Assembly: GCA_019925095.2 (NCBI GenBank)
Contig: CM034389.1
Coordinates: 16,479,435-16,543,434, forward strand
DNA from: Dendrolimus kikuchii
Taxonomy: Eukaryota > Arthropoda > Insecta > Lepidoptera > Lasiocampidae
DNA length: 64,000 bases
Direction: 5' to 3'
In this document: one piece after another, positions 55,186-64,000 of the stretch
Layout of the letters: each line of letters opens with the position of its first letter
Position numbering within the stretch: position 1 is the first letter of the stretch
Translations under genes and position numbers: made by a program
Notes under the pieces: model-generated
The model's input: the letters and a program-made list of their open reading frames with translations, nothing else
The model's database searches: none
Told to the model about the DNA's origin: nothing

Positions 55186-58100
55186 TGGCGACGAATGACT
55201 GCCCAAGTTCCTCGGGTCGCCTTTACGTAACGGATCGTAAATCAAAGACGCAGTTCCTGGTCGATACAGGTAGCGACCTCTGTGTCTTTCCACTTTCCGC
55301 TGCGAAACCTAGACGACCAAGAACGAGCTATAATCTTTTTGCTGCAAACGGAACACCTATTCATACATACGGTTTCGCTCAATTACAACTTGACTTAGGC
55401 CTCCGTCGCGCATTTTCATGGCGTTTCATCGTTGCGGACGTTAGTAAGGCAATAATTGGCGCCGACTTTCTTTCGCATTATGGCTTGATTGTCGACTGTC
55501 GGAACCGCCGCCTTATTGACAATATGACGACGCTCACATCCTCTGCATCTCCAGCTCCTACATCAGATTCAATTTCATCTGTTAAAACTGTCTTTGGCAA
55601 ATCTGAGTATATTAACCTCCTTCGAGAATTTCCAGAGATCACTCGACCAGCGGGCACCGAACGGGTCATTAGCCATAGCACAGTCCATTTCATCAGGACT
55701 ACACCTGGACCACCTGTTCACTGCACGCCAAGAAGATTATCGCCAGAAATGCTGAAGATTGCCAAACAGGAGTTTAGTGAGATGATCAAAAACGGAACTG
55801 CCAGGCCATCGGAGAGTCCGTGGTCGTCACCATTGCATCTCGTTCCTAAAAAAGATCATGGTTGGCGTCCATGCGGAGACTATCGTATGTTGAATGCTCG
55901 CACAATACCCGACCGCTATCCGGTCAGGCATATTCAAGATTTTACGCATTGTATATCTGGTTGTACTATCTTTTCCAAAATTGATCTCGTTAAGGCTTAC
56001 AACCAGATTCCAGTAAACCCGGAAGATATTCCAAAAACGGCGATTACCACACCTTTTGGAATGTATGAATTTCCATATATGTCATTTGGCTTACGTAACG
56101 CAGGTCAGACATTTCAGAGGTTTGTGGATGAAATGACCAGAGATTTCGATTTTTGCTACTGTTATCTTGATGACTTTTTAATATTTTCACCAGATTCCAC
56201 CACTCACTTTCAACATCTACGTCAAATTTTCGCTAGATTGCAAGAATATGGCATGGTCATTAACACCAGCAAATGCGTTTTTGGAGCCTCAGAGGTAACT
56301 TTTCTTGGCTGTAATGTTTCAGTAGCTGGCATCAAACCTACCGGCGAAAGCATCGAAGCCATTAAGAATTTCCCTCCTCCAAAGACTGTCAAGGAGTTGA
56401 GATGTTTCTTGGGAATGCTCAACTTTTATCGTCGGTTTCTCAAAGATGCCGCTAAGTTACAAGCTCCACTTCACGATCTGCTTACCGGCTCTGTGAAAGG
56501 CTCACATTCTGTGACTTTGTCCGGAGATACACTACAGGCATTTGAAGCGTGCAAACAAAGTCTATGCAACGCAACACTTTTAGCACACCCGGATATCGAC
56601 GCTAAACTAGCCTTAGTGACAGACGCATCGGACGTTGCCATTGGTGGCGTATTAGAGCAGCATCGTAATGGCGAAACGCAGCCACTAGCTTTCTTCAGTC
56701 GTAAGCTTAGCATGACGCAGAAGAATTACTCACCTTACGATCGAGAACTGCTGGCCATTTATGAAGCCATTCGTCACTTTCGACATTTCGTTGAAGCTCG
56801 TCATTTCACTGTGTTTACTGATCATAAACCTCTCTGCTTTGCATTTCAACAACGCAAAGACAAATGCTCTCCACGCCAATTCCGACATCTGGATTTTATT
56901 TCGCAATTTACGACGGATATCCAGCATATATCGGGGAAAAACAATATCGTCGCTGATTTTCTCTCCAGAATTGAGGAGATAGCTCAGCCTGTCGATCTTA
57001 ACATCTTGGCGGAATCTCAGCAAACTGACACTGAGCTTCAAACAATTTTACAAGGCAATACAGCCCTAGATCTCATCAAGGTTAATATACCAGCCACACG
57101 GACGGAGTTATACTGCGATCAGAAGATGCAGCCACCTCGCCCGTATGTTCCAGCTGACTTAAGGAGACAAGTTTTTAATAGCTTACATTCCCTCAGCCAC
57201 CCAGGCGCCAACACCACCTTGAAATTAGTGGCACAGCGTTACGTTTGGCCAGGAATGAACAAAGACTGCCGTGAGTGGGCCAGAGCCTGTCATTCATGTC
57301 AACGGACCAAAGTCTCAAGACATGTTTCATCACCGCTGGGCAATTTTAAACTACCTCGCGGAAGATTTCAGGTAATTCATATTGACTTAATCGGGCCTTT
57401 GCCGATATCAGATGGTTTCCGCTACTGCCTCACCGCCGTCGATAGATTCACGCGCTGGCCTGAGGCGATAGCTTTACAAGATATTAGCGCTGAAACTGTA
57501 GCGAAAGCGTTCGTCACTCACTGGATCGCTCGTTATGGATGCCCACAGCAGATAGTGACGGATCGTGGCAAACAGTTCGAGTCTGCGCTTATGAAGCAGT
57601 TATCAGAACTTGCAGGTTTTCAACGTTGCAGGACTACAGCATATCATCCAGCCAGTAATGGTTTAGTTGAAAGAATGCACCGCCAGTTGAAAACGGCAAT
57701 TGTGTGTCATAATAACCAGAGATGGACTGAGAGCTTACCACTCGTCTTATTAGGCATGAGAACCGCCTTCAAAGATGATATTCAAGCGTCACCTGCCGAG
57801 CTTGTTTATGGCGAGACACTTCGCTTGCCTGGTGAGTTCCTACAACCAGACAACACTCTTCATTCCACCTCTGATGTGACTGATTTCACAGCGCGCCTAC
57901 GCGCCATTATGAATAACATTCGTCCTACACCAACTTCAAGGCATTGCAACAGGAACATCTTTATCTTCAGAGACTTGCCTACTGCATCGCATGTCTACGT
58001 CAGAGATGACACTGTGCGCGGAGCTCTTCAGCCAGCCTACTCAGGTCCTTACAAAGTTCTAGACAGGACCGACAAGATTTACAAGCTGGTTATGAAAGGT

Positions 58101-58262
58101 AAAGAGCAAACAGTGACTATAGAAAGGTTGAAGCCAGCTTATATGGTTGCTGATGGACACCGCACCTCTGACGTCACACCATCTCAGCAAAAAGACGAAC
58201 CTGGGACAAGAACGCGATCGGGAAGGAGAATTTTGTTCCCTAACTATTATCGCCCATCCTAG
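55134..58262 (+). CDS. pol: Gypsy Pol: protease, RT, RNase H, integrase
   Basis: 1042 residues without a break; synthesis is probably by frameshift from gag rather than from this ATG. Protease: DTGS at 44-47. Reverse transcriptase: about 200-390, with D284 (SKID) and YLDD at 344-347. RNase H: D497, E538, D563 and D608 (VTDASD, YDRELL, FTDHK, VADF). Integrase: zinc domain near 685-723 (HSLSHPG..CHSCQ), core D751 (HIDLIGP), D810 (VTDRG) and E846 (NGLVERMH), with 35 residues between the last two. All named catalytic residues are present. The domain order with integrase last is Ty3/Gypsy type. Pol copies element RNA to DNA and integrates it. Confidence 0.95.
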   Translation: MFETLRLSAGKREGRSLMATNDCPSSSGRLYVTDRKSKTQFLVDTGSDLCVFPLSAAKPRRPRTSYNLFAANGTPIHTYGFAQLQLDLGLRRAFSWRFIVADVSKAIIGADFLSHYGLIVDCRNRRLIDNMTTLTSSASPAPTSDSISSVKTVFGKSEYINLLREFPEITRPAGTERVISHSTVHFIRTTPGPPVHCTPRRLSPEMLKIAKQEFSEMIKNGTARPSESPWSSPLHLVPKKDHGWRPCGDYRMLNARTIPDRYPVRHIQDFTHCISGCTIFSKIDLVKAYNQIPVNPEDIPKTAITTPFGMYEFPYMSFGLRNAGQTFQRFVDEMTRDFDFCYCYLDDFLIFSPDSTTHFQHLRQIFARLQEYGMVINTSKCVFGASEVTFLGCNVSVAGIKPTGESIEAIKNFPPPKTVKELRCFLGMLNFYRRFLKDAAKLQAPLHDLLTGSVKGSHSVTLSGDTLQAFEACKQSLCNATLLAHPDIDAKLALVTDASDVAIGGVLEQHRNGETQPLAFFSRKLSMTQKNYSPYDRELLAIYEAIRHFRHFVEARHFTVFTDHKPLCFAFQQRKDKCSPRQFRHLDFISQFTTDIQHISGKNNIVADFLSRIEEIAQPVDLNILAESQQTDTELQTILQGNTALDLIKVNIPATRTELYCDQKMQPPRPYVPADLRRQVFNSLHSLSHPGANTTLKLVAQRYVWPGMNKDCREWARACHSCQRTKVSRHVSSPLGNFKLPRGRFQVIHIDLIGPLPISDGFRYCLTAVDRFTRWPEAIALQDISAETVAKAFVTHWIARYGCPQQIVTDRGKQFESALMKQLSELAGFQRCRTTAYHPASNGLVERMHRQLKTAIVCHNNQRWTESLPLVLLGMRTAFKDDIQASPAELVYGETLRLPGEFLQPDNTLHSTSDVTDFTARLRAIMNNIRPTPTSRHCNRNIFIFRDLPTASHVYVRDDTVRGALQPAYSGPYKVLDRTDKIYKLVMKGKEQTVTIERLKPAYMVADGHRTSDVTPSQQKDEPGTRTRSGRRILFPNYYRPS
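55161..55204 (+). promoter_or_regulatory. -1 ribosomal frameshift signal between gag and pol
   Basis: GGGAAAC at 55161-55167 fits the X XXY YYZ slippery rule and is in the correct phase of the gag frame (G GGA AAC). After a 5-nt spacer, 55173-55183 pairs with 55194-55204: GGGCG/TGCCC (one G-U), a C-C mismatch, then TCATT/AATGA, with a 10-nt loop. The gag stop (55183-55185) lies in the hairpin. Pol is in the -1 frame and is closed upstream by TAA at 55122, so slippage must occur in this overlap. Confidence 0.8.
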
Positions 58263-58284
58263 GATGGTCTCTGGGGGGGAGCCC

Positions 58285-58456
58285 TGTAGGACAACCTTTT
58301 TATACGTTTATTTTTCTATACATTTTTACATTTTATTGACATTGTCATTCTTATGTTAGCCATCGAAATTATTTTCTGTATTTTATTGTAAAACTGGTAA
58401 TTAAATAATTCGTCTTTAAACAAAGCCTATCTTCTTCATTGCACCAATCCGCCACA
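58285..58456 (+). repeat. Gypsy 3' LTR
   Basis: Begins TGTAGGACAACC right after the polypurine tract and GCCC, and ends CCGCCACA, giving TG..CA ends and about 172 bp. Confidence 0.8.
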
Positions 58457-58457
58457 T

Positions 58458-58859
58458 TTTTATACGAAGAACCTATAACGGTATAATAACTACATTGGAT
58501 TCATTTTGTATGATCATAAGTGTAATATGTAAAAATGAAGAACAGAAGAATTTAAATGTGATCATAGAATTTGACAGATATGAAATCATATTTGTATGAT
58601 AAATATATGATAGTTTAATTGGGGTCTTACAGCCTGATCCCATATATACTAGGTATATATGTTATAATATTAACTTAAAGCTATCACTATATTGAGGCGA
58701 ACCAAATTAATTCTTGCAGTGCTTTCCAATATGGTGTACACAGACAAAATGATAAAAAGAAAATCTTGAAATAAATTCTTTGTATTGAAATAATTTACAT
58801 TATTCATTTTACAAATAGAAAGTTTTCATTTTTTTTATGTCATGGATGGTTAATTTTAT
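58458..58859. other. AT-rich DNA without recognised features
   Basis: Nothing supported. The first bases, TTTTTATACG, echo LTR positions 58295-58304, probably by chance. Confidence 0.5.
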
Positions 58860-58975
58860 ATATACAAGTGAACTTTTCAAATGGGCCTTCAGGACCAAAT
58901 CTTAAACGATGTTAGATAGCGAAAGACACTCAAAGGAGTTTCGAGGCCGATTTTAACGAAAACTAAAATAGTATC
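58860..58975 (+). repeat. Dispersed repeat C, copy 3
   Basis: Matches 50279-50390 in order: ACAAGTGAACTTTTCAAATG, GGGCCTTCAGGACCAAA, ATAGCGAAAGACACTCAAAG and CCGATTTTAACGAAAAC. Confidence 0.6.
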
Positions 58976-60821
58976 ATTAATCGATCGGCTGATTTAAAAA
59001 AAATAAACATATTCTGTATTATTATACTAAATATATACATATATAGGTCTATATCTATATATATATATATATACCAAATATATGTAGAATATGATCATCG
59101 TCTTATTGTTCAACTAAGTTGTTGAATTGTTTTATTCAAAAACATAGAATAATGTTGTAGCTGAACCGCTGTTGTTTGCAAATAATAAAAACACAGACTT
59201 GGCAAGTTAAAAAAATTCTCTTTGAAATTTGCATAAACCTTGCGAGGCCCCTGTTCAGTTTTTCTTACTTTTCTTTTTATCTCATCTCTTATACGGTCTC
59301 GAAGTTATTTTATTATGAGAATTTCTGATGAACTAAATCATAACGTATTTTCACCAAGTCATAACAACACGTTTTGAGATTGTATTAGCAATATGCAAAA
59401 GAATCTCTTAGCATATAGACCTTTTTACGTAGACGTATTTTACGTTTTCACTATCCGGAATTTGAAAGAATTTCCTGCTTTAGCCGTAAAACGAACCAAA
59501 ATATTTACGTAAAAAATCCTAGTAAAATCTTATATCCCGAGTAACCCTTCACATACATTATGTAGGTTATATTATATCTTGTGAGAAACACGTGTTATTT
59601 CAACGTTGAGCCAGCTAGATCAAACATGACTCCCATCTACACATCCGGATGAAACTCTCTACTTTCCCACATGATTTCACTTATTCTAACTATATCGTCA
59701 AATATTATCAAAGCTAATTGTGCTATTTTAAAATTAAACTAAATATTGTTTATGTATTATTTCATTGTTCTCTCCTAAAATAGAATTGTGAAAGTGACTT
59801 TATTTGGAGGTTTCCATTTATTTTCTTTACGGAATTTTATAATCTATTGTTCACTTTCAATATCGTAGATAAAAAATAATATACATTTTATACTCGAAAA
59901 AGAGTTAAGTTTTTGCAGGATATGGATCTAAAGCTAACTCTGGGAATAAAATATGTAACTCTCATGTGTATTGAATAAGCAATCAAAAGCCTGAAGTGGG
60001 ACATTTATAGCAGCTGGGCCCAATTGTACCAATATGTATAAAGAAAGTAGCTATTTACAGAAACATTGTACAACATGCTATTAGATGTAATATGCACATA
60101 CTTTCGATAAGGCACAGCTTCACGTTTAATTTGTAACTTGCCTTATGTTATCATATAGTCAGTCACACTCTCGCTTGTGATCCAGGCCATGACCAGGCAA
60201 CCTCCCCGATTAGACGCACTCATCTTCTTATGCGAGACAGCAATATTCGCTAATAAAGCGTTGGTACGAAGGAAAAAGTGGGCCTCCCCACACACCCAGA
60301 ACTAGACAGCGTCGCAGGACATCGGGAGACTCCTGCACAGGAGTGAACAGGCCTACCTGCTACAGTAACACAAAGATCGACGGGCAAATGCCAAAAACGC
60401 GGGGCTAAATTATTATTATCTTTTGATTCTTGTTTAGAATGATAGAAAAAACACCACAATGATTTAAATGCTATCTGTCACCGTGTATTCCACAATATCT
60501 CTCTGATTGTCCCGAAGCACAGGAGCTTCCGCAAAGCGTTCCGGCCACACATCACGCTACCTAGAAGGTACCACTCGTATCTTAAAAAGACTACTATAAA
60601 CATTTCCATAAATATAATATATATAACCGTGTTTTTTTACGTAGTTAAAATTTAACTAAAATAAGTTAATTTTATTTTTGTAGAGTTATACATGAAATAT
60701 ATATAAACTATTTCTGTTATGATAGTAACAAATAATTAGGCAAAATGAACGGTTAAGCCAAGACCGTAACACGTGATAGGCTGTATCTACATCTATTAGA
60801 GTAAAGCGTGATTGTATAATA
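58976..60821. other. AT-rich DNA without recognised features
   Basis: A GC-richer patch at 60170-60400 has an open minus frame with no recognisable motif. Confidence 0.45.
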
Positions 60822-61112
60822 TCTATTAATATTATAAAATTCTAAACGTGCCGTGTCTGTACATTGAAGCTATTAAAAAAACCACTACAATAGACTATAT
60901 AAACGATGGAGAACACTATGATTTTTTTTAGATTTCTAGTCTATTTTATCAGTTTATTCGGGATTCACATAAAAACTACTAGGCCGATTTCGATGGGGTT
61001 TTTTGCTGATCGACAGCAAATTTCTTAGATTTGAAATTTGCGCTACTTTTTAACCCGGGACTCCCGCGGGAATTTGAAGTGAAGTGTGGACGGAGCCTCG
61101 GGCATATCCTAG
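60822..61112 (+). mobile_element. Helitron R, complete short copy
   Basis: A/TCTATTAATATTATAAAATT at the start and GGCATATCCTAG/T at the end satisfy the Helitron rule. Landmarks GTGTCTGTACATTGAAG, GGCCGATTTCGATG, GCTGATCGACAGCAAATTT and CTCCCGCGGGAATTTG are in order. 291 bp, non-autonomous. Confidence 0.75.
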
Positions 61113-62261
61113 TTTATTATTATTATAGCTTTCCATACTACTTTGTTTGCATATACTTTATGTGCTACAAAGACAGCTTTACTTCCAAGTTTAAAAAAAA
61201 TACAATTAACCCACTGTTTCGTTACCTATTAGTATGTATGTAATTTTACACTGATTGACTTCGTTCTTAGAATACACATAAAAATACAGAAGCAATTACT
61301 AAAAAGTCGTTGTTCATACAGGAATCCAGAGCAGATAAAAAGGAAATACCTAACGTAGCATTGCCTTTGTGAACTTAGAACCGAATCCCCAGAGGTTTAT
61401 GTCTTTTCGGATCAGGCGGCTTACCGGGGGACGCGCGAGGAAAACTCCTTCCCCTCATAAATATTTACTTTATGAAATAACGCGCCCCGGGCTCGGCTTA
61501 GTCTTACCCACACGCTCTGTAGGCAGGTGATAACTGCCAAATGTTAAAAAAAAACTTATAATAAGGAAAAGTATTCCGTAAACATCTTTAAGCTTTGAAA
61601 AGGTGAACTTCTTTGTGAAAGGAACGAAAAACAGAGCAATATAATCCAGCGTTTTCGCATGAAACAAAAGATATTAATACACAGCGAAATACCTACTTCG
61701 TTTATGCTCTTTTGTCTTTTAGGTAACTGCTGCTCGAATAATGAAAGGTACAAATAGAAGTCTTACCTTTAATAACATGCATTATCAATTTAGCATTTCA
61801 CAAAACTAATTATTATAATATTTTTATGCATATAACGATGTGATTATGATCCACAGCCTCGCGAATATGGAACTTTATAATTAAGCATATAATAATTCTT
61901 TTAGTTCCGCAGCCAAATAATAAAAAAGTAGACTTTCGAATTAGAATGCACTTCCAAGTACTTGATTAATTTTTAAAAATTAGCTTTGCTTTTTAATGAA
62001 TGCTTAATAAACAGCTCTCACAGGCTCATAAACAGAGCGTAATGCTCTGTTACGTACAAATCAAACTTATTACCTGCTGACTTTTTTTAGTTATTTGTCT
62101 TTAATTATATAACCATAGGAAGTAAAGTTCACAACTTAATTTTTACTTTACAAAACTGCGAAGCGACATATGCATCCAAATTATGTATATAACTAAGAAA
62201 TCAAATCGTAATTATTGAAGGTTAAAAACCCATCATAGCCATAGTCACAGTTATCAAGTGC
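61113..62261. other. Mostly AT-rich DNA with one GC-rich patch
   Basis: 61385-61510 is GC-rich (GGGGGACGCGCGAGG, CGCGCCCCGGGCTCGGC) with no match in the window. No gene called. Confidence 0.4.
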
Positions 62262-62575
62262 TGACGGTAAAGGAAAAAAGAAACATTGTGATGAAACATA
62301 AACATCGAGAAAACCGCTGTGTCAAAACCGCCAATGCGCCTTATGACCCGTTCCTATATCTTACCGACCGTTTCCTTTCTTTACTATCGGTAAAAAATTG
62401 ACATAAGCTCCATACAAGTAATGTCAAAATTCAACCGACAGTAAGGCAAGTGTATGAATAGTAAAATATAAGGAACCGGCTATTTTCGCATTACATGCCA
62501 CAAGTGTACTGTCCGTTCCCCTTAAGGAGGTCCGTGCCCGACAGTGTGATGTTTATGGGCTGTTATTATTTTATT
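62262..62575 (+). repeat. SINE copy 2, split by a foldback insert
   Basis: Matches the body of 32710-33030 (GTGATGAAAC, ACCGCCAATGCGCC, ACTGTCCGTTCCCC, GGGCTGTTA). An insert separates GCGCC from ACTGTCC. Confidence 0.55.
62348..62478. mobile_element. Small foldback MITE inside a SINE
   Basis: GTTCCTATATCTTAC (62350-62364) is inverted as GTAAAATATAAGGAAC (62461-62476). Inner pairs CTATCGGT/ACCGACAG and TTGACAT/ATGTCAA make nearly the whole insert self-complementary. Confidence 0.55.
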
Positions 62576-62642
62576 TAAAGACCCATTAAATAACTTTGAG
62601 TTTAGTGATTTATAGTTTATTTCTGTTTTAAATTATTTGATT

Positions 62643-62972
62643 TGTAGCATTTTCTTAAGTTTTCACAACTGGTGCACAATAATTAAAACTAAGTTTTAAC
62701 GGTTTTAAGCGCGGCATATTATTAGATTTATTTCTATGTTTCGGCCACTTTCTAGTAGCCGTCATCACAGAAGCAAAGATGTCAAGTGTCAATAAGTAAT
62801 GTTAAACTTGTTCATTTCAATTATTTAATTTTAATTTTTGTTTACGGTTATTATTTACATAGTGACACTTGACATCTTTCTCTCCTGTGATCACGGCTAT
62901 TGAAAAATGACCGAACTATCGAAATAAAAATGAAATAAAATTCCGCGTTTAAAATTATTAAAACGTAGTTAT
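62643..62972 (-). mobile_element. Element P, copy 3
   Basis: Reverse orientation relative to the other copies: arm ends near 62972 (TAACTACGTTTTAA reversed) and the A-rich tail at the left (GAAAACTTAAGAAAATGC on the minus strand). AATTATTTGATT flanks it (62631-62642, 62973-62984), 12 bp. Arms and spacer are shorter than in copy 1. Confidence 0.75.
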
Positions 62973-62984
62973 AATTATTTGATT

Positions 62985-63444
62985 CGGTTAAAATTAAAAT
63001 CTTAAATCGAAATCCCGGATAATGGATACATAATTATAAATTCGTTAATACAATACTCAATGGCATTGGCTTAAATTATAGTGATTATTCGCATGTGAAA
63101 CATTCGCAATGCTGGGCGGGATGTGCATGTGTAGCCGCCGTCCAACGTTGCTCAATGCACTGGTGAAAAGTTACATCCAATTAGCAAAAACCGATGACGC
63201 GTAAACCCCCGCCCGAGCTCGTGTCATTTCATGTGAATAACTTTGACAACCACTGTCATGGTTGATTTTTGTTACATTTTCTATTGCATAATAGTAACAA
63301 TCTATATAGGTATACTCCTTTTAGCTATACTTACTCATTAACAAAAAATATGTTTTATAATTGAAATAAAACTGGCACAAGTGCAGGATATAAATATTCG
63401 ATAATCATAATATTTTTACTGCATAATACTTAGTACTTCCTCAA
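62985..63444. other. Non-coding DNA with a GC-richer patch
   Basis: 63105-63225 is locally GC-rich and unique in the window. No gene called. Confidence 0.4.
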
Positions 63445-63840
63445 AGGGGTCATCCATAAACATGTTCAGAGGGGGGAGGGGGTCGTCGAAATGTGACACT
63501 GTGTGACAAGGAGTGGGAGGGCTCCTAAATTTCGTGACGTTGCAATTCGAAATGTAATATATTTAAAACACGAAATTTGAACTATTACCAAAAAGCTTCA
63601 AAATATTTCTGACTCTATTTATATGAGTCTAGTGTTTATATTATTTAAAAAAATATTTATTTGGAAATAAAACTAATGGAAATGCTGTTTTAATTTAATA
63701 ATTTCTTGATGGAAAATTGCAAAATAGGTATATGATGTCACACTAGAGAGGGAGGAGTCTCACGAATGTGACCTGTTGTGACAAGGACGGGGAAGGGGTC
63801 AGATCATGAAATTCGTGTGACGTAATTTGTGGATGGCCCT
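63445..63840. mobile_element. MITE with inverted ends
   Basis: AGGGGTCATCCATAAA at the left is inverted as TTTGTGGATGGCCCT at the right. Inside, GTGTGACAAGGA and TTGTGACAAGGACGGGG repeat in the same sense next to G-rich runs. 396 bp, no coding frame. Confidence 0.6.
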
Positions 63841-64000
63841 AATCTATATCCTATTATGTCTCTGCTCCATCGGGGATACTGTTAGTGTGTGTTTCACGCA
63901 GATATAGCTATGGATTTAGTGCGCTATTAGTGACGCGATATTGCTATTAATTTGTAATGACTAAAACATTGATGGATTACGTACGTATATATACTAATGT

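Larger units (their letters stand above)
54233..58456 (+). mobile_element. Gypsy (Ty3-type) LTR retrotransposon with intact gag and pol
   Basis: Order: partial 5' LTR, primer-site-like TTGGTGACC (54364-54372), gag, frameshift signal, pol, G-rich polypurine tract (58273-58280), 3' LTR. There is no env. The shared LTR portion (130 bp) shows no visible difference between the ends, so insertion was recent. The first ~43 bp of the 5' LTR and the expected left target duplication are absent, indicating deletion or rearrangement there after or during insertion. Confidence 0.9.

Noticed and set aside
58294..58468. TTTTTATACG repeated inside the LTR and just after it as a target duplication
   Set aside because: One copy lies inside the LTR, so it cannot be a flanking duplication; a chance match is likelier.

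Overview
The window looks like a gene-poor, transposon-rich stretch of insect nuclear DNA, most likely from a moth or butterfly. The background is AT-rich and mostly non-coding. Almost all recognisable coding sequence belongs to mobile elements of classes common in Lepidoptera: mariner, Gypsy, BEL/Pao, R1-type and RTE-type LINEs, small Helitrons, tRNA-derived SINEs and MITE-like repeats. The Lepidoptera assignment is inference from this repeat mix; no host gene was identified by name.

Layout. 0-11 kb: decayed LINE pieces (four fragments of one family with a possible restriction-like endonuclease tail, and an RTE-like reverse transcriptase relic) plus copies of a 315-bp inverted-end repeat (repeat A). 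11.1-12.6 kb: an old mariner split by a repeat A copy. 13.2-16.2 kb: a rearranged BEL/Pao element with matching LTRs and a 5-bp target duplication. 18.9 kb: a candidate host exon. 22.2-23.5 kb and 41.2-42.4 kb: two related mariners, the second almost intact. 25.2-26.8 kb: a GC-rich, 5'-truncated R1-like LINE inside a Helitron, with a 15-bp target duplication. 28.5, 33.8 and 62.6 kb: three copies of a long palindromic element with 7-12 bp flanking duplications. 33-39 kb and 42-50 kb: nested LINE, SINE, Helitron and repeat A relics. 52.4 kb: a candidate first coding exon with a signal peptide. 54.2-58.5 kb: a young Gypsy element with intact gag and pol and a well-formed -1 frameshift signal. 58-64 kb: Helitron, SINE and MITE copies in non-coding DNA.

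The genes do not form operons or a host pathway. The functional units are the elements themselves: gag plus pol in the Gypsy element, integrase plus LTRs in the BEL element, transposase plus inverted ends in the mariners. The long non-coding stretches, the two exon-like segments on the + strand, and several short GC-rich blocks fit introns or intergenic DNA around host genes that mostly lie outside the window.
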